64,000 nucleotides of DNA from CAZZNY01 sp964655935 (GTDB lineage: Bacteria > Patescibacteriota > Gracilibacteria > BD1-5 > UBA2023). The DNA lies in the NCBI GenBank assembly GCA_964655935.1, contig CAZZNY010000001.1:744001-808000 (forward strand), written 5' to 3'. The translations under genes and the position numbers were made by a program. The notes beneath the pieces were generated by a model. The model worked only from the letters and a program-made list of their open reading frames with translations. It had not been told where the DNA came from and searched no databases. Below, piece after piece: positions 30,276 to 40,240 of this stretch. The first letter of the stretch is position 1. Every line of letters begins with the position of its first letter.

Positions 30276-32081
30276 TTATGCCGTACCTTTCCTTTTATCC
30301 ATCTCCACTCGTGCTTCTGGAAGCAAATCAATGTGAAGTTCGTTAAGCTGAGCATCATCGACGTAACTTGGAGCTGACATCATCGTGTCTTCGGCTCGTC
30401 CTGACTTCGGAAATGCGTAGACTTCTCGGATATTTGGTTCGTCTTTCAGAATCATAAGGAGTCGGTCGAATCCGAATGCGAATCCTCCGTGTGGAGGTGC
30501 TCCGTATTGGAATGCGTTATACATCGCTCCGAATTTTTCTATTACTTCCGCTTCACCTTTTCCGACCATTCCGAATGCTTTGAGCATAACGCGTGGATCG
30601 TGATTTCGGATTCCTCCAGAGAGAATTTCGAATCCATTGAGTGCAAGATCGTATTGAGCTGCGAAGATTTCTTCGGGTTTTTTATTCTCGAGTGCTTCCA
30701 TTCCGCCTTGTGGCCAAGAGAAAGGATTATGACCGAAGTCGATCTTTCCAGTCGCTTCGTCTACTTCAAACATCGGAAAGTCAGTAACCCACGTGAATGC
30801 GAGTTCATTCTGATCAGCAAGTGTGTATTTGTCTCGAAGAGCGATTCGGACCGTTCCGAGTATCTTGCAAGATCGCTCGTATTCTCCCGCTGCAAAGAAG
30901 ATCATATCTCCGACTTGTGGATTCAATTTTTCATTGATTGCTTTGATCTCGACATCTTCCTTGAAGAATTTCAAAATCGGACTTCGTGCTCATTCTGCTT
31001 CGTAGATAATATATGCAAGTCCTTTCGCTCCAGCTGATTTTGCGACTTCGGTGAGCTCATCGATCTCGCTTCGGCTCATAGTTTTTCCAGAGAGTTTCAT
31101 CGCTTTTACGACTCATCCAGATGCGACCGCATCGCGGAAAACTGAGAATTCGGAAGCAGCAAAGTCTTTCGTTAGGTCTACGAATTTCATGTCGAATCGA
31201 ATATCTGGCTTATCAGAACCATAGGTATCCATCGCTTCATGATGCGTCAATCGGTAGACAGTGTCTCATTTGATGTGTTTGTGTGGAGAAAGTGCTGGGA
31301 TGAGATCTTTTACATATCCTTCTGCGATCTGGAAAACATCTTCCTGCTCGACGAAGCTCATCTCGACATCGATCTGGTAGAACTCACAAGAATGTCGGTC
31401 AGCTCGTGGATCTTCATCTCGAAAACAAGGTGCGATCTGGAAGTATTTGTCGATTCCTCCGACCATAAGAAGCTGTTTGTATTGCTGTGGAGCTTGTGGA
31501 AGCGCGTAGAATTTTCCTGGCTGGATTCGTGAAGGAATGAGAAAATCTCGTGCTCATTCTGGAGAACTGACGGTAAAAATCGGAGTCTGAACTTCGAGAA
31601 AACCATTATCAGAAAACCATTTTCGTGTAAACATCGTCATCGCAGAGCGGAACTCGACATTCTCAAGAACCTTTCGTCGTCGAAGATCGAGATATCGGTA
31701 TTTGAGACGAATATCCTCGTTCGCTTCACATTGTTCGACGATCTCGAACGGAGTCGTTTTTGATTCCGTAAGAATCTCAGCTTTCGTAATAATAACTTCG
31801 ATATCTCAGGTCGTGAGTTTCGCATTTTGAAGACCTTCTGGACGTGCTCGGACAGTTCCAGTTACTTTGATGACATATTCTCCGCGAGCCTTGTCAGCCA
31901 CGGTCCACGCGTCATTATTCACGGCTGGATCGAAGACGGTCTGTGTAAAGCCATATCGATCACGAAGATCGATGAAGATAATTCCTCCATGGTCACGGCG
32001 ATTTGCCACCCAACCAGAAAGAGTAATAGTTTGTCAGATATGAGCAGCTCGTAATTCGCCGCAGGTATGAGTTCGGTGCAT
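30276..32081 (-). CDS. aspS: Aspartyl-tRNA synthetase (bacterial type)
   Basis: AspRS charges tRNA-Asp (and tRNA-Asn if non-discriminating). The 601-residue length is typical of bacterial enzymes with the inserted GAD domain. The N-terminal OB fold reads RTHTCGELRAAHIGQTITLSGWV...GGIIFIDLRDRYG. Class II motif 2 lies in ACFRDEDPRADR, and motif 3 in GAPPHGGFAFGFDRLLMIL. Several glycines, including the one in HIGQT, are UGA-coded. Start ATG 32081 matches the conserved N-terminus. It ends 39 nt before the 2-helix membrane protein gene. Confidence 0.97.
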
Positions 32082-32126
32082 AAAAATAGAAAGGTTAGGT
32101 TTTAGAGGTTTAGTAGATTAGAAAAA

Positions 32127-32167
32127 AATGAAGATCCTAGTGAAGACTAGGATCTTCATTTTTTTAA
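32127..32167. terminator. Palindromic terminator
   Basis: AATGAAGATCCTAGT-gaa-GACTAGGATCTTCATT with A and T runs on both sides, overlapping the end of the 81-aa membrane-protein frame. Confidence 0.8.
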
Positions 32168-32392
32168 TTTTTTGTTATTATATCAATTATGATCTTTAAG
32201 TGAATAGCTAAAAAGTGACATACAAATAGGGGCTATTATGGCTCAAACAAATATTAATAAAACACCTCACATTCCCATATATAAATCTCAAAATCCTCCC
32301 CCGCCAGAAAATATCCCAGTTTTCATCAATACTAAAAAAATAACACTCAGAACTGGAGCTACAAGAAAAATAGAGACTACATATTTAAACAT
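32147..32392 (-). CDS. Possible small membrane protein, 81 aa
   Basis: On the reverse strand with TGA as glycine, ATG 32392 opens a frame with two hydrophobic helices (KYVVSIFLVAPVLSVIFLVL; LYMGMGGVLLIFVGAIIAPI) and a basic tail (NKKLKKGRS). A Gly-rich GGGGFG linker lies between. The hydrophobicity makes it more credible than the Pro/Asn/Thr-rich forward ORF over the same DNA. The stop falls inside the terminator hairpin. Unknown function, moderate doubt. Confidence 0.45.
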
Positions 32393-32439
32393 ATTTAAGG
32401 TATTGGTTATTATTTTAAGAGTCTAAAAGTTGCTACAGT

Positions 32440-32575
32440 GGGAGAAAATGTGAGAGCTTGAGAGAGGAAACTGTTTGAGCAGGCTGAGAGTCGTGCAGAT
32501 GTTAAGCGATAGCTATGTCTGCGAGTTTTTCCTCTTTCAAAACTTTTGGTACTTTTGGTTACAAAAGTATATAAA
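32440..32575 (+). repeat. Dispersed hairpin element, copy C
   Basis: Third copy, same orientation: CTTGAGAGAGGAAA arm, GCAGATG...TGTCTGC inner stem, TTTCCTCTTTCAAAAC arm and CTTTTGGTTACAAAAGTATA tail. Confidence 0.85.
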
Positions 32576-32860
32576 TATCCTCTTTTCTCTATCGTTCCAG
32601 AGATGGCACTAGTGACAATTTATTTCAGAACTCGTAAGTGCATACGCATAAAAAGGTGAGGAATTACTTCCTCCGACACAAGATATGACAACGCATTTTT
32701 TCATAATACAATGGAATGAAAATCAAAGGAAAACGTAAAATTAATCCTCTTTTTGACCAAGTAATTATATAGTTCCTGCCAAAAAATCAACATCCGTTTG
32801 CAAAAAAGCCAAAAATCGGTACATTCTGCATCGAATTCTATCACTTGAGTAAAAGATTTT
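32576..32860. other. Spacer with doubtful small ORFs
   Basis: No solid gene. A reverse 55-aa frame (32831-32664, MQNVPIFGFFANGCGFFG...) is open with TGA as glycine and is hydrophobic. A forward 18-aa frame lies at about 32716. Neither has a convincing ribosome-binding site. Probably upstream sequence of the Nudix gene. Confidence 0.3.
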
Positions 32861-33364
32861 ATGAACGCAACAAGAACATGGATACCAGCCGATCAGATTC
32901 GAGCACGAGACGCTGCTTTTCGAGTACGACAGGTTTACTGCTGGATTACTACGAGTGACGATAAGATTATTACTGCCTCAAAAGATGGTTCGCATTGGCA
33001 GTTTCCTGGTGGAAAACCAGCTGACGACGAGACACTTCTCGAGACACTCATCCGAGAAGTCTATGAACAAACCGGCCTTGATATAGATGAATACGCCAGC
33101 GACATAAAACTCTTCGGATATTATAAAATCGCAGAATGAGATGAGGCATATCTTCAGCTCCGATATACACTCCAAATACCACAATCATCAAATAATCTTT
33201 CTCTTTTTGAGCGAGAAGGCGAAGCAGATGAAAATAAGGTCGAGCATATTTTACCTTGTTCTATCGAAGAACTTCAGGAGAAAATGGCTTGGTTAAATGA
33301 AAGTGACGAGCTAAACACTTTTATAAATTGACATGAAAAAAATAATAATACAATTACTGTGTAA
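32861..33364 (+). CDS. Nudix hydrolase
   Basis: A 167-residue Nudix enzyme that likely hydrolyses a nucleoside diphosphate-linked substrate. The Nudix box is intact: GGKPADDETLLETLIREVYEQTG (G-x5-E-x7-R-E-U-x-E-x-x-G pattern, with Gln in the second-last acid position). The preceding QFPGG and the beta-strand VYCWITTSDDKIITA are typical. Three TGA codons are glycine. ATG 32861 starts shortly before the domain. Substrate cannot be told from sequence. Confidence 0.85.
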
Positions 33365-33365
33365 T

Positions 33366-33518
33366 TTGACCAAAAATTCTTAAATATGTCTACAATCTCC
33401 TCACAATCAACTTGTTGTACAACTTTCCCCCTGGAGAGTTGTTTTGTGGCGTAGATATCAATCTAATCTAGAAAATAGTCCTCCAGATTTGGTGGGCTAT
33501 TTTATTTTTTATTTTTTG
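33366..33518 (+). promoter_or_regulatory. Leader with two hairpins, the second a terminator, before the PLP synthase gene
   Basis: A promoter-like TTGACC (33366) and TACAAT (33391) precede hairpin 1, ACAACT...AGTTGT (33419-33442). Hairpin 2, AATAGTCC...GGGCTATT (33474-33501), has an inner CCA/TGG pair and is followed by a long T-rich tract ending 4 nt before the start at 33522. The second hairpin could terminate transcription before the gene is reached, so an attenuator or riboregulator is plausible. Confidence 0.5.
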
Positions 33519-33521
33519 TCT

Positions 33522-34427
33522 ATGGAACTGAATATCGAGAAGCTTCTTCGAGAAGTCCCGATTACGCAGGTACGCGGAATCGAAGAGAATGAAGTGTTTG
33601 TCCTTTTGGAAAAATTTAATATCTGTGGAAGTATCAAAGTAAAACCGGTATATTGGATGCTAAAAAAGGCCATAGAATGAGGCGAACTGACAACAGATAA
33701 AATCATTCTCGAAGCTTCCAGTGGAAATACTGCGATTTCTCTTGCCTATCTTTCAAACTTGTTTAATTATTCTGTTACACTTCTTGTACCAAGTTCTACG
33801 GCTCATTGCAAGAAAAAACCCATTACTTCATACGGTGCAAAAATTATAGAGATTGACGGAACCACTGATGATTGTATTGATGAAAGAAATAGAATGGCGG
33901 CCAAAAATCCATCACTTTATTATCTTCCTGATCAATTTAATAATATCAATAATCTTGAAGCTCATTATAATCTCACTTGACCACATATTCGAGAAAAACT
34001 TGGTAAAATCGACTTCTTCGTTGCTGGTCTTGGAACAGCAGGAACCTTGCTCTGAACTGCAAAATATCTGAAAGAATTCTATCCAGATATAAAAATCATC
34101 GGTATTAATCCGCTCAATAAAGTTGAGGGAATTAAAAATTATAAACTCACGAGAAACATCGGGAAATTCTATTATGATTATCAGCATCTTATCGACGAAA
34201 TAATCAATGTAACTTTTGAAGATGATGCTATTTCAGGAATAAATGATTATATTCACGAAGGTTATTTCACTGGAATATCTTCATGAGCGATTCTCTCGGG
34301 AACCAAAAAATATCTTGCAGGGAAAACATGACTTCGTGGTGCGATTATCGCTCCAGATTGAGGAGACTATTATTTTTGAGAGTTATTTCACTACATCGAT
34401 CCAAAAAATGTGGTCTGATGCAAATAA
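33522..34427 (+). CDS. PLP-dependent cysteine synthase / threonine synthase family protein
   Basis: A 301-residue fold-type II PLP enzyme. The Schiff-base lysine is in FNICGSIKVKP (canonical NPTGSVKDR), followed by EASSGNTAISLAYL and the phosphate-binding GLGTAGTLLGTAKYL. The late GYFTGISSGAILSGTKK loop resembles cysteine synthase (O-acetylserine sulfhydrylase) or cystathionine beta-synthase. The active-site region is divergent (CGSIKVK), so the substrate is uncertain. At least six TGA codons are glycine. An attenuator-like leader lies directly upstream. Confidence 0.82.
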
Positions 34428-34517
34428 AAGGTCTCAAATAATTCTTGTTTTTCGCTTGCAAAAAGGATAAAAACTCATAGTATTCGTGAGAAAAAATAAC
34501 GAGAATCATTTTCTTGG

Positions 34518-34582
34518 ATTGCTTCGTGCCTCGCGAGTGATAAATCGGTCGGGGGATCCTGAACCAAGTTCAGGATGACGTG
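34518..34582 (+). repeat. Two REP-like palindromes
   Basis: ATTGCTTCGTGCCTCGCGAG (34518 onward; copy 2 of the family) followed by GGATCCTGAA-ccaag-TTCAGGATGACG (34554-34580), a second REP type that recurs at 59631. Confidence 0.75.
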
Positions 34583-34612
34583 CCTTGTAACTTTGTAACC
34601 TTGTAACTATTT

Positions 34613-35050
34613 ATGGCTTCCTCCCCGATCGATACTCGCATTCGTGCCGTCATACTCCATGAGGGGAAAATTCTTCTTATGCGTCTTGCTGGGTCTACTT
34701 ATTTTTGTCTTCCTGGCGGAGGATGGGATGCACCAGAGAGCTCGAGAGAATGCCTAGAACGTGAAGTGGTCGAAGAACTTGGGATACCGTGACACGTCGG
34801 AGGAATCGCAGGAATTAACGAGCACCGATATAAAAACGAGCCATGTAATGAACTCTGGTACTTCATTACGAATGCGGAAGATTTCCTCGATATCGAAAAA
34901 CTCGGCGGAACCCATACGCATGAATTCGAAGAAGTTCACTGGTTTGATCTTGAGAAAGACACCGTAAATATACGACCAGAGAATCTTCGAGATGCTTGCA
35001 TATTTTGGAAACAAAACTGACCACAATTCTTTCCTACCTTAATTTCTTAA
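34613..35050 (+). CDS. Nudix hydrolase
   Basis: A 145-residue Nudix enzyme. The box is fully canonical: GGGWDAPESSRECLEREVVEELG, with R-E-x-x-E-E-L-G intact. The strand RIRAVILHEGKILLMRLAG and the C-terminal HTHEFEEVHWFDLEKD are typical of MutT/NUDT-type enzymes. Two TGA codons are glycine. It is separated by 10 nt from the next membrane-protein gene and is likely co-transcribed with it. Substrate unknown. Confidence 0.88.
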
Positions 35051-35060
35051 AAACTGTACT

Positions 35061-36395
35061 ATGGATTATTTTCTCGCTCTCTTCTCGATTGCTATCGTTC
35101 CTCTGATAATCTACTATTTCTACCAGTATTGTCAGTTCGTCATCGCGAAAAAAATGCGACACTCACGTCCGTGGCTCGCATTTGTTCCATTCGTAAATAA
35201 TTATCAATTTGTCGAGCTCGCGAAAAAACCACTCTGGTGGGCTCATATTATCATCAGTCCGATAATTGCTTTTCTCTTAAGTCTGATTCCCTATCTTGAG
35301 ATAGTTGGAACGATTCTTTTTATGATTTCTCTTGTAGTGAGTATGGTTTTTTTCTTCATTACCCTCTTTTCACTCACGAAACTTCGAGGAAAATCTTCAC
35401 TTTTCGCCTGGGGAAATGTCTGCGCATACTACGTGTTTTTCCCGATTCTTGCCTTCAGTGACATTGTTCATGAACAAAAAATAGAAACTCATCTAAAAAA
35501 ATCTCTTACAAATTATCTTCAAATCGCACAAAATATTAGCCTTCCGTATAAGAACTTCTTTCATTGGAGTGGAGCAAAAATCATACTTTCTCTCTATTCT
35601 GCCATCACCGCCATCGTCTTGTGTGTTCCATTTTACATATTTACCATATATACAAAAACAAAGCTCAATGATTTTCAAAACATAAATATCACCGAGTTTG
35701 ATCGAATGTTATCGTTTTTTGTCGGAAATATCTTTTGGGTTTCTCTCTATCTCATCTCACTCTCAATACTTATCGGGATCTATGTTTTCTTCATGAGTTA
35801 TTTTCTACTTTTTCTTCAAAAGCTTTACCATTCCTATATCGATAAAAAATCTTTTTCGATATTTAAAAATGGATATTGGAATTTCACGATGATGAAAAAG
35901 TTCATTGGCGTACTCTCTTGGCAGTCCGTCTATATTCTGGCGAGTCTAACTCTTTGTCTTCTGATTTCTTTCATTCTCTCTCCGATTATATCTTCGATAG
36001 CTCAGGGCTATATGGAAAATCTCGACTCAATTATTTTTAGATGAATCATAGCAGTGATGTTTATTATCATAATTCTTCCTTTGATTTATATTTCTCTACG
36101 AACAAATTTTGCCTATAATCTCCTGCTCGACAGTGAAGATCTCGGACAAAAAACAGAGAATTATATCAATCAAAGTTTTGATCTTACGAAAGGAAATATC
36201 TGGAATATGGTTTTACTTTCCCTTCCATTTCTCATCGTAATTGGAATCATTAATGAATTCTTTTCCTACTTACAAATTTTTATTATAAATGATTGATTTA
36301 TTTTTCTTTTTTGGATCATTACTATGCTTATAATCTGAGGAATTTCTCTTATGGTAAATGTTTCTGTCTATCGAATACTGAGAAATACTCGCTAA
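35061..36395 (+). CDS. Polytopic membrane protein, 444 aa
   Basis: About nine to eleven membrane helices span the protein. The N-terminal ~130 residues (FVIAKKMRHSRPWLAFVPFVNNYQFVELAKKPLWW) resemble DUF5684-type membrane domains, in which a short amphipathic loop precedes a Trp-rich helix. The C-terminal two thirds resemble a repeated helical module of glycerophosphoryl-diester or YciC-like membrane proteins, but that is weak. Three TGA codons are needed near the end. Function unknown. It ends at a strong terminator. Confidence 0.7.
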
Positions 36396-36398
36396 AAA

Positions 36399-36428
36399 CA
36401 AAATCCAGGAAAATTCCTGGATTTTTTC
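36399..36428. terminator. Bidirectional terminator
   Basis: AAAATCCAGGA-aaat-TCCTGGATTTTTT between convergent genes. Confidence 0.8.
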
Positions 36429-36875
36429 TTAAACCTTTTTTACTCTATAAACTCGCGCTACCGGTCGAGCTCCGTCATAGTCTCGAGAATGAAGATGTAT
36501 ACATTTTTTTGAAGAGGAATTTGAGATCGACAGACCATCCGTCCAACAAAAACCAATGTGTTTGTGATGTCCCGATTGAGCTGAAGTATTCCAGATCAAA
36601 ACGTCTCAAATAGACGCCTTTTTGATGTCTATCTCTTCAAAGAAGTCAGAAAATTCTCACATCTGAAAAATAACCCCATCAACCGTAAAAGATATTCGTG
36701 GGAGATATCCTGCGAACAAGAGTATAGATGAGACATAAAACGCACAAGCGTTTTCGCCGTTACCGATAATATCCTTTTCTTCCACAAAATAATTCCGAAA
36801 CAATGTCGATCACACACTGTTTTCTATGAGCGCAAGATAGTTTTTATGAGAAAATATTCGAGAAGATGTAGTCAT
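36429..36875 (-). CDS. Putative NlpC/P60- or CHAP-like peptidase, 148 aa
   Basis: A small protein with the layout of papain-like cell-wall amidases: ENACAFYVSSILLFAGYL (possible catalytic Cys at the start of a helix), then DVLIWNTSAQSGHHKHIGFC (possible catalytic His), then GLSISNSSSKKCIHLHSRDY. No signal peptide is visible. Four TGA codons are needed, for instance in IENSVGS. The assignment rests on spacing and local similarity, so another Cys-His hydrolase is possible. It is convergent with the membrane-protein gene. Confidence 0.5.
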
Positions 36876-36960
36876 AAGAGGAAAAAATTATATTTCCGAT
36901 ATGGTAATCTTTTTCACTGAGAACTCAAGTTGTTTTTACTTACCGAAAACACTGAGAAAA

Positions 36961-37503
36961 ATGGGAGAAAATGAGAGAGCTTGAGAAAGAAAAACATTGC
37001 TGTTTGGAGAAATTCTCGGGGTCTCGGGACAAATACATAAGAACAAATGCTACCAAGAAACGAGAGAAATTGAGAGAGTTTGAGAGGGGAAACTGTTTGA
37101 GCAGCATGAGAGTCGTACAGATACTGAGCGCCAGCTATGTCTGCGAGTTTTTCCTCTTTCAAAACTTTTGGTACTTTTGGTTACAAAAGTATGTAAAAAT
37201 CCTCTTTGTCATTCTGAGCGTAGCGTGAGAATCCATAAAAATTATTCTCCTCTTTCCTAAAGATTTTCGAAACAGCGGAAGATCCCAGATATTTTCTGGA
37301 AGATTTTCTGTTACTTCGGAAATTCTTGATATCCAGAAAATTCTCTCGATGACATACTATTTTTCTGGAATATCTTTCACTACTTCGAAAAATACGTCAT
37401 CCAGAAAATTCCATCGATGACGTATTTATTTTTCTATATTGCTTCGTGCCTCGCAATGACGAGACATTCGACTTTATGGACTTTACAGACTTTCGACTAT
37501 TTC
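36961..37503 (+). repeat. Composite repeat block containing hairpin element copy D
   Basis: A partial extra head of the element (36961-36986) is followed by the full copy (37053-37196). The block continues with AACAGCGGAAGATCCC and CTTGATATCCAGAAAATTCT segments, the REP-like ATTGCTTCGTGCCTCGCAAT (37438-37457), and the GACTTTATGGACTTTACAGA repeat (37463-37503). The same order of modules occurs at 46066-46402. No gene is visible in this 628-nt gap. Confidence 0.85.
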
Positions 37504-37504
37504 C

Positions 37505-40033
37505 CTATTTCCATGAAACATTAGCTATAGTCGCATAAGTTGATGATAACCCCCAAGGAATCGGACCTACGACAGATGGAGAGGCTACTATATCAAGTGA
37601 GCTGGCTCGAATATATGTATTTGAGAGCGTATAGAGCGTATCACCGACATAGAGATTTCGTATGATGAAATTATCATTCCAACCCCATATCTGATTCGCA
37701 AAATATTCATTAATAGAACTATCAGCATAACAATATTCTGGAACCCAAGTATTTACGGGTGGACAATATTCTTCACCAGTAAGGAGTTTTTTACAAACTG
37801 GTTTTTCTGTAACTTTATACTGAGCACAATCTTTTTGTCTTTTTACTTCAAGATCACCACGGTCGATATGAGTTACCCGTGCATCCTCTTGAATTCCGGT
37901 TTTTACATCGATTTTGATACCGATCGTTCCCTGCCACGCATTTATATGTCTCCAGTAATTTTGTGGATCATTTGCACTCTGGAAAAGAGTAGCGGGAATA
38001 AGAAGAAGTTTTTTACCTGGATACCAAGTAAACATTCGTGGATTTGTAAGCGCTTCTGAAGAACTTCCATTGTCTCCGAGCGTGAGTGAATACTGTTGTT
38101 TTGGATTTTTTAGGTCGCTAATATCATAGAGATCTACTTTGAGTCCGGCATTTATCGTACCACCGTGACCATTATCTTTCGTATCGTATCCGATACCGAT
38201 AAGATGGGTTGCATCATATGGATGAAGATACGTCGAATATCCCGGAATTTTTAATTCTCAGAGAATTTTCGGATTTTTTGTGTCTGATAAGTCGATTACG
38301 AAGAGCGGATCAATCTGCTCAAATGTCACGAGATAAAGCTTATCTCAGAGGAATCGTGCAGCCTGAAAATTTTCCTTTGGCGCGATTCCTTCGATTTTTC
38401 CAGACACTTTGAGGTTTTTATCGAGAATGTAGAGATTCGTCGTAGAGACATCTTCCCAGTTTCGTGTAACGACTCGGAAGTTTCCATTTACGTCTTCATC
38501 CATCGCATATTGATTGATCGGAGTTCCTGGGATGATCGCAGAATCCGCATACTTCGCAGTTAGACCAGAGATCGTCATTTTATGGATAAGGGTATTCTGG
38601 GTAGATCGGAAGTACGGCATTGCACAGTACGCTCCAACTGGACAAGAAAATGGCGCGCTTGAATAGAGTGAAGAGGTGATAAATAGATCGCTTGTGTTCG
38701 TAACTTTATCGAGCCCCATATGGATCTCAGACACATCACCGAAGAGAACTTTTGTGACGGTTGGTTTGCTAGAATCTTCGAGATCGATCATCGAGAGTAC
38801 GACGAAGCTCGGAGAAAAATTGAATTTATCCATCGTAGCCTCATCCGGAAGAATATATTCGACCGCGTCACAAGAAGTAGTATCAGAATTCACTAAATTA
38901 TACGGAAGTTTTTTACTTTTGCTGATAAAGTTTTGTTCAGCGACATTGCTCGTCTTTCTGATCTCGAGTTTCTTTGGAAGAGAAGAATCAGCACTAAATT
39001 TTTTTATCATGGCATCGTTTGGGACGCTTTGAGTTTCCATTCCACCGACTCATTTTACCATCGGACCATAATAAGCATACGGAAAATGGAAATTATTCAC
39101 TGAAAGAGTATAGAGATATTGTCCTACCTTTCGAGATTGGAGAATACTTCCATCCACCTGAAAGTAACGATCGATCTTAAGGTTTTTTATATCGGTAGTA
39201 TCATACACGGCCACGACCGTCTTCTGTGACCAGTCAAACCAAGCATAATCATACATTCCATATTGATGATATTTTGTCGCGATAATGACGAGTTTTTTTC
39301 ATTGAATATAGAGTTCGGGGCTACTCCAATTTTGTGGAATAACGATCGAACGAAGGATTTTCATATCTTTCGCTGGAGTAACTTGAGCGATATAGACCCG
39401 ATTATCTTTTTGGTTAAAATAATATACTCTTTTTCCGTCAGTCTTTACGATCTCTGATTCGTCGACTCCCGCCACTTGGATGTTTGTCTCCGAAAAAGCA
39501 CCGATAGCATCTGTGGCTGAGCTAGTAGGTGATGCTCCGAGAGCCTCAGAAGTAGCAGGAACGGCCTCTTTTGATATAGCCATATCGTCTATCATGATTC
39601 CACCACCTCGACCGTAATATCTGTTATACGGATTTTTCTCCATATATTTTCAGATAAAATCGCTCATAACAGTATCCATCGCATCACAGCTCGAAAAAGT
39701 CTGGAGTTTGAATCCATTATTTAAGTCTGTCGTCTGAGAAGTTCCCGTGGTAGAAACGGTAGTTCCGCTATTGTCGAGATTCGTGAGCTGAGTGTCGTCA
39801 GAGCCAGAGGCACTGTCGAGACACTTCGGAATACCTGCCCAGACACACTGCATCATAGTACAAGCAGCGACACCGTCTTCTCCGACAGAACAAGTATTAC
39901 AGCCATCGGTATAGCTCTTACATTGTCCGAGATTTACATCACGAACGATCACATCGCCCGCCGCAGCAAACAGAGTAGTGACACTCAGTACACTCACGAG
40001 GAATACGGTCGATAACGCTATTTTTGTTTTCAT
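37505..40033 (-). CDS. Secreted beta-propeller domain protein, 842 aa
   Basis: A signal peptide MKTKIALSTVFLVSVLSVTTLFAAA leads to a Cys-rich segment (SYTDGCNTCSVGEDGVAACTMMQC), a Ser/Thr linker, and a long domain matching the beta-propeller family of secreted proteins (Pfam PF09826-like). Typical elements are TNIQVAGVDESEIVKTDGKRVYYF, VAVYDTTDIKNLKIDRYFQVDG, RFLGDKLYLVTFEQIDPLFVIDL and HLIGIGYDTKDNGHG. Four TGA codons are glycine. Such proteins are surface or exported and of unknown function. It is preceded on the same strand by the CAP-domain gene. Confidence 0.88.
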
Positions 40034-40140
40034 ACAAGAAAAATAAGAAAATAAATTTGTCTTACAGAATCTCAAACGAACCGAAAGAAAAAAGGTGACA
40101 AAATAAACTTGGATATTGTATGCTTTATTTCCTCCGAGTC

Positions 40141-40180
40141 AAAAAATCCACCACCCAATAAAGCGGGCAATGGATTTTTA
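40141..40180 (-). terminator. Terminator of the CAP-domain gene
   Basis: Reverse strand AAAAATCCA...TGGATTTTTT with inner GCCCGC/GGGTGG pairing. Confidence 0.65.
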
Positions 40181-40191
40181 TTTTTTATAAA

Positions 40192-40240
40192 CCTTCGACC
40201 TTATAGACTTTATGAACTTTACAGACTTTCGACTATTTTC
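40192..40240 (+). repeat. ACTTTATAG-type degenerate repeat
   Basis: GACCTTATAGACTTTATGAA continuing CTTTACAGACTTTCGACTAT: four imperfect copies of a 9-10 nt ACTTTAYAG unit. Related blocks lie at 2034, 37463, 46366 and 59581. Confidence 0.75.

Noticed and set aside
32238..32426. Forward 62-aa Pro/Asn-rich ORF
   Set aside because: Antisense to a plausible membrane protein frame (32147-32392); its composition is that of complemented hydrophobic codons.
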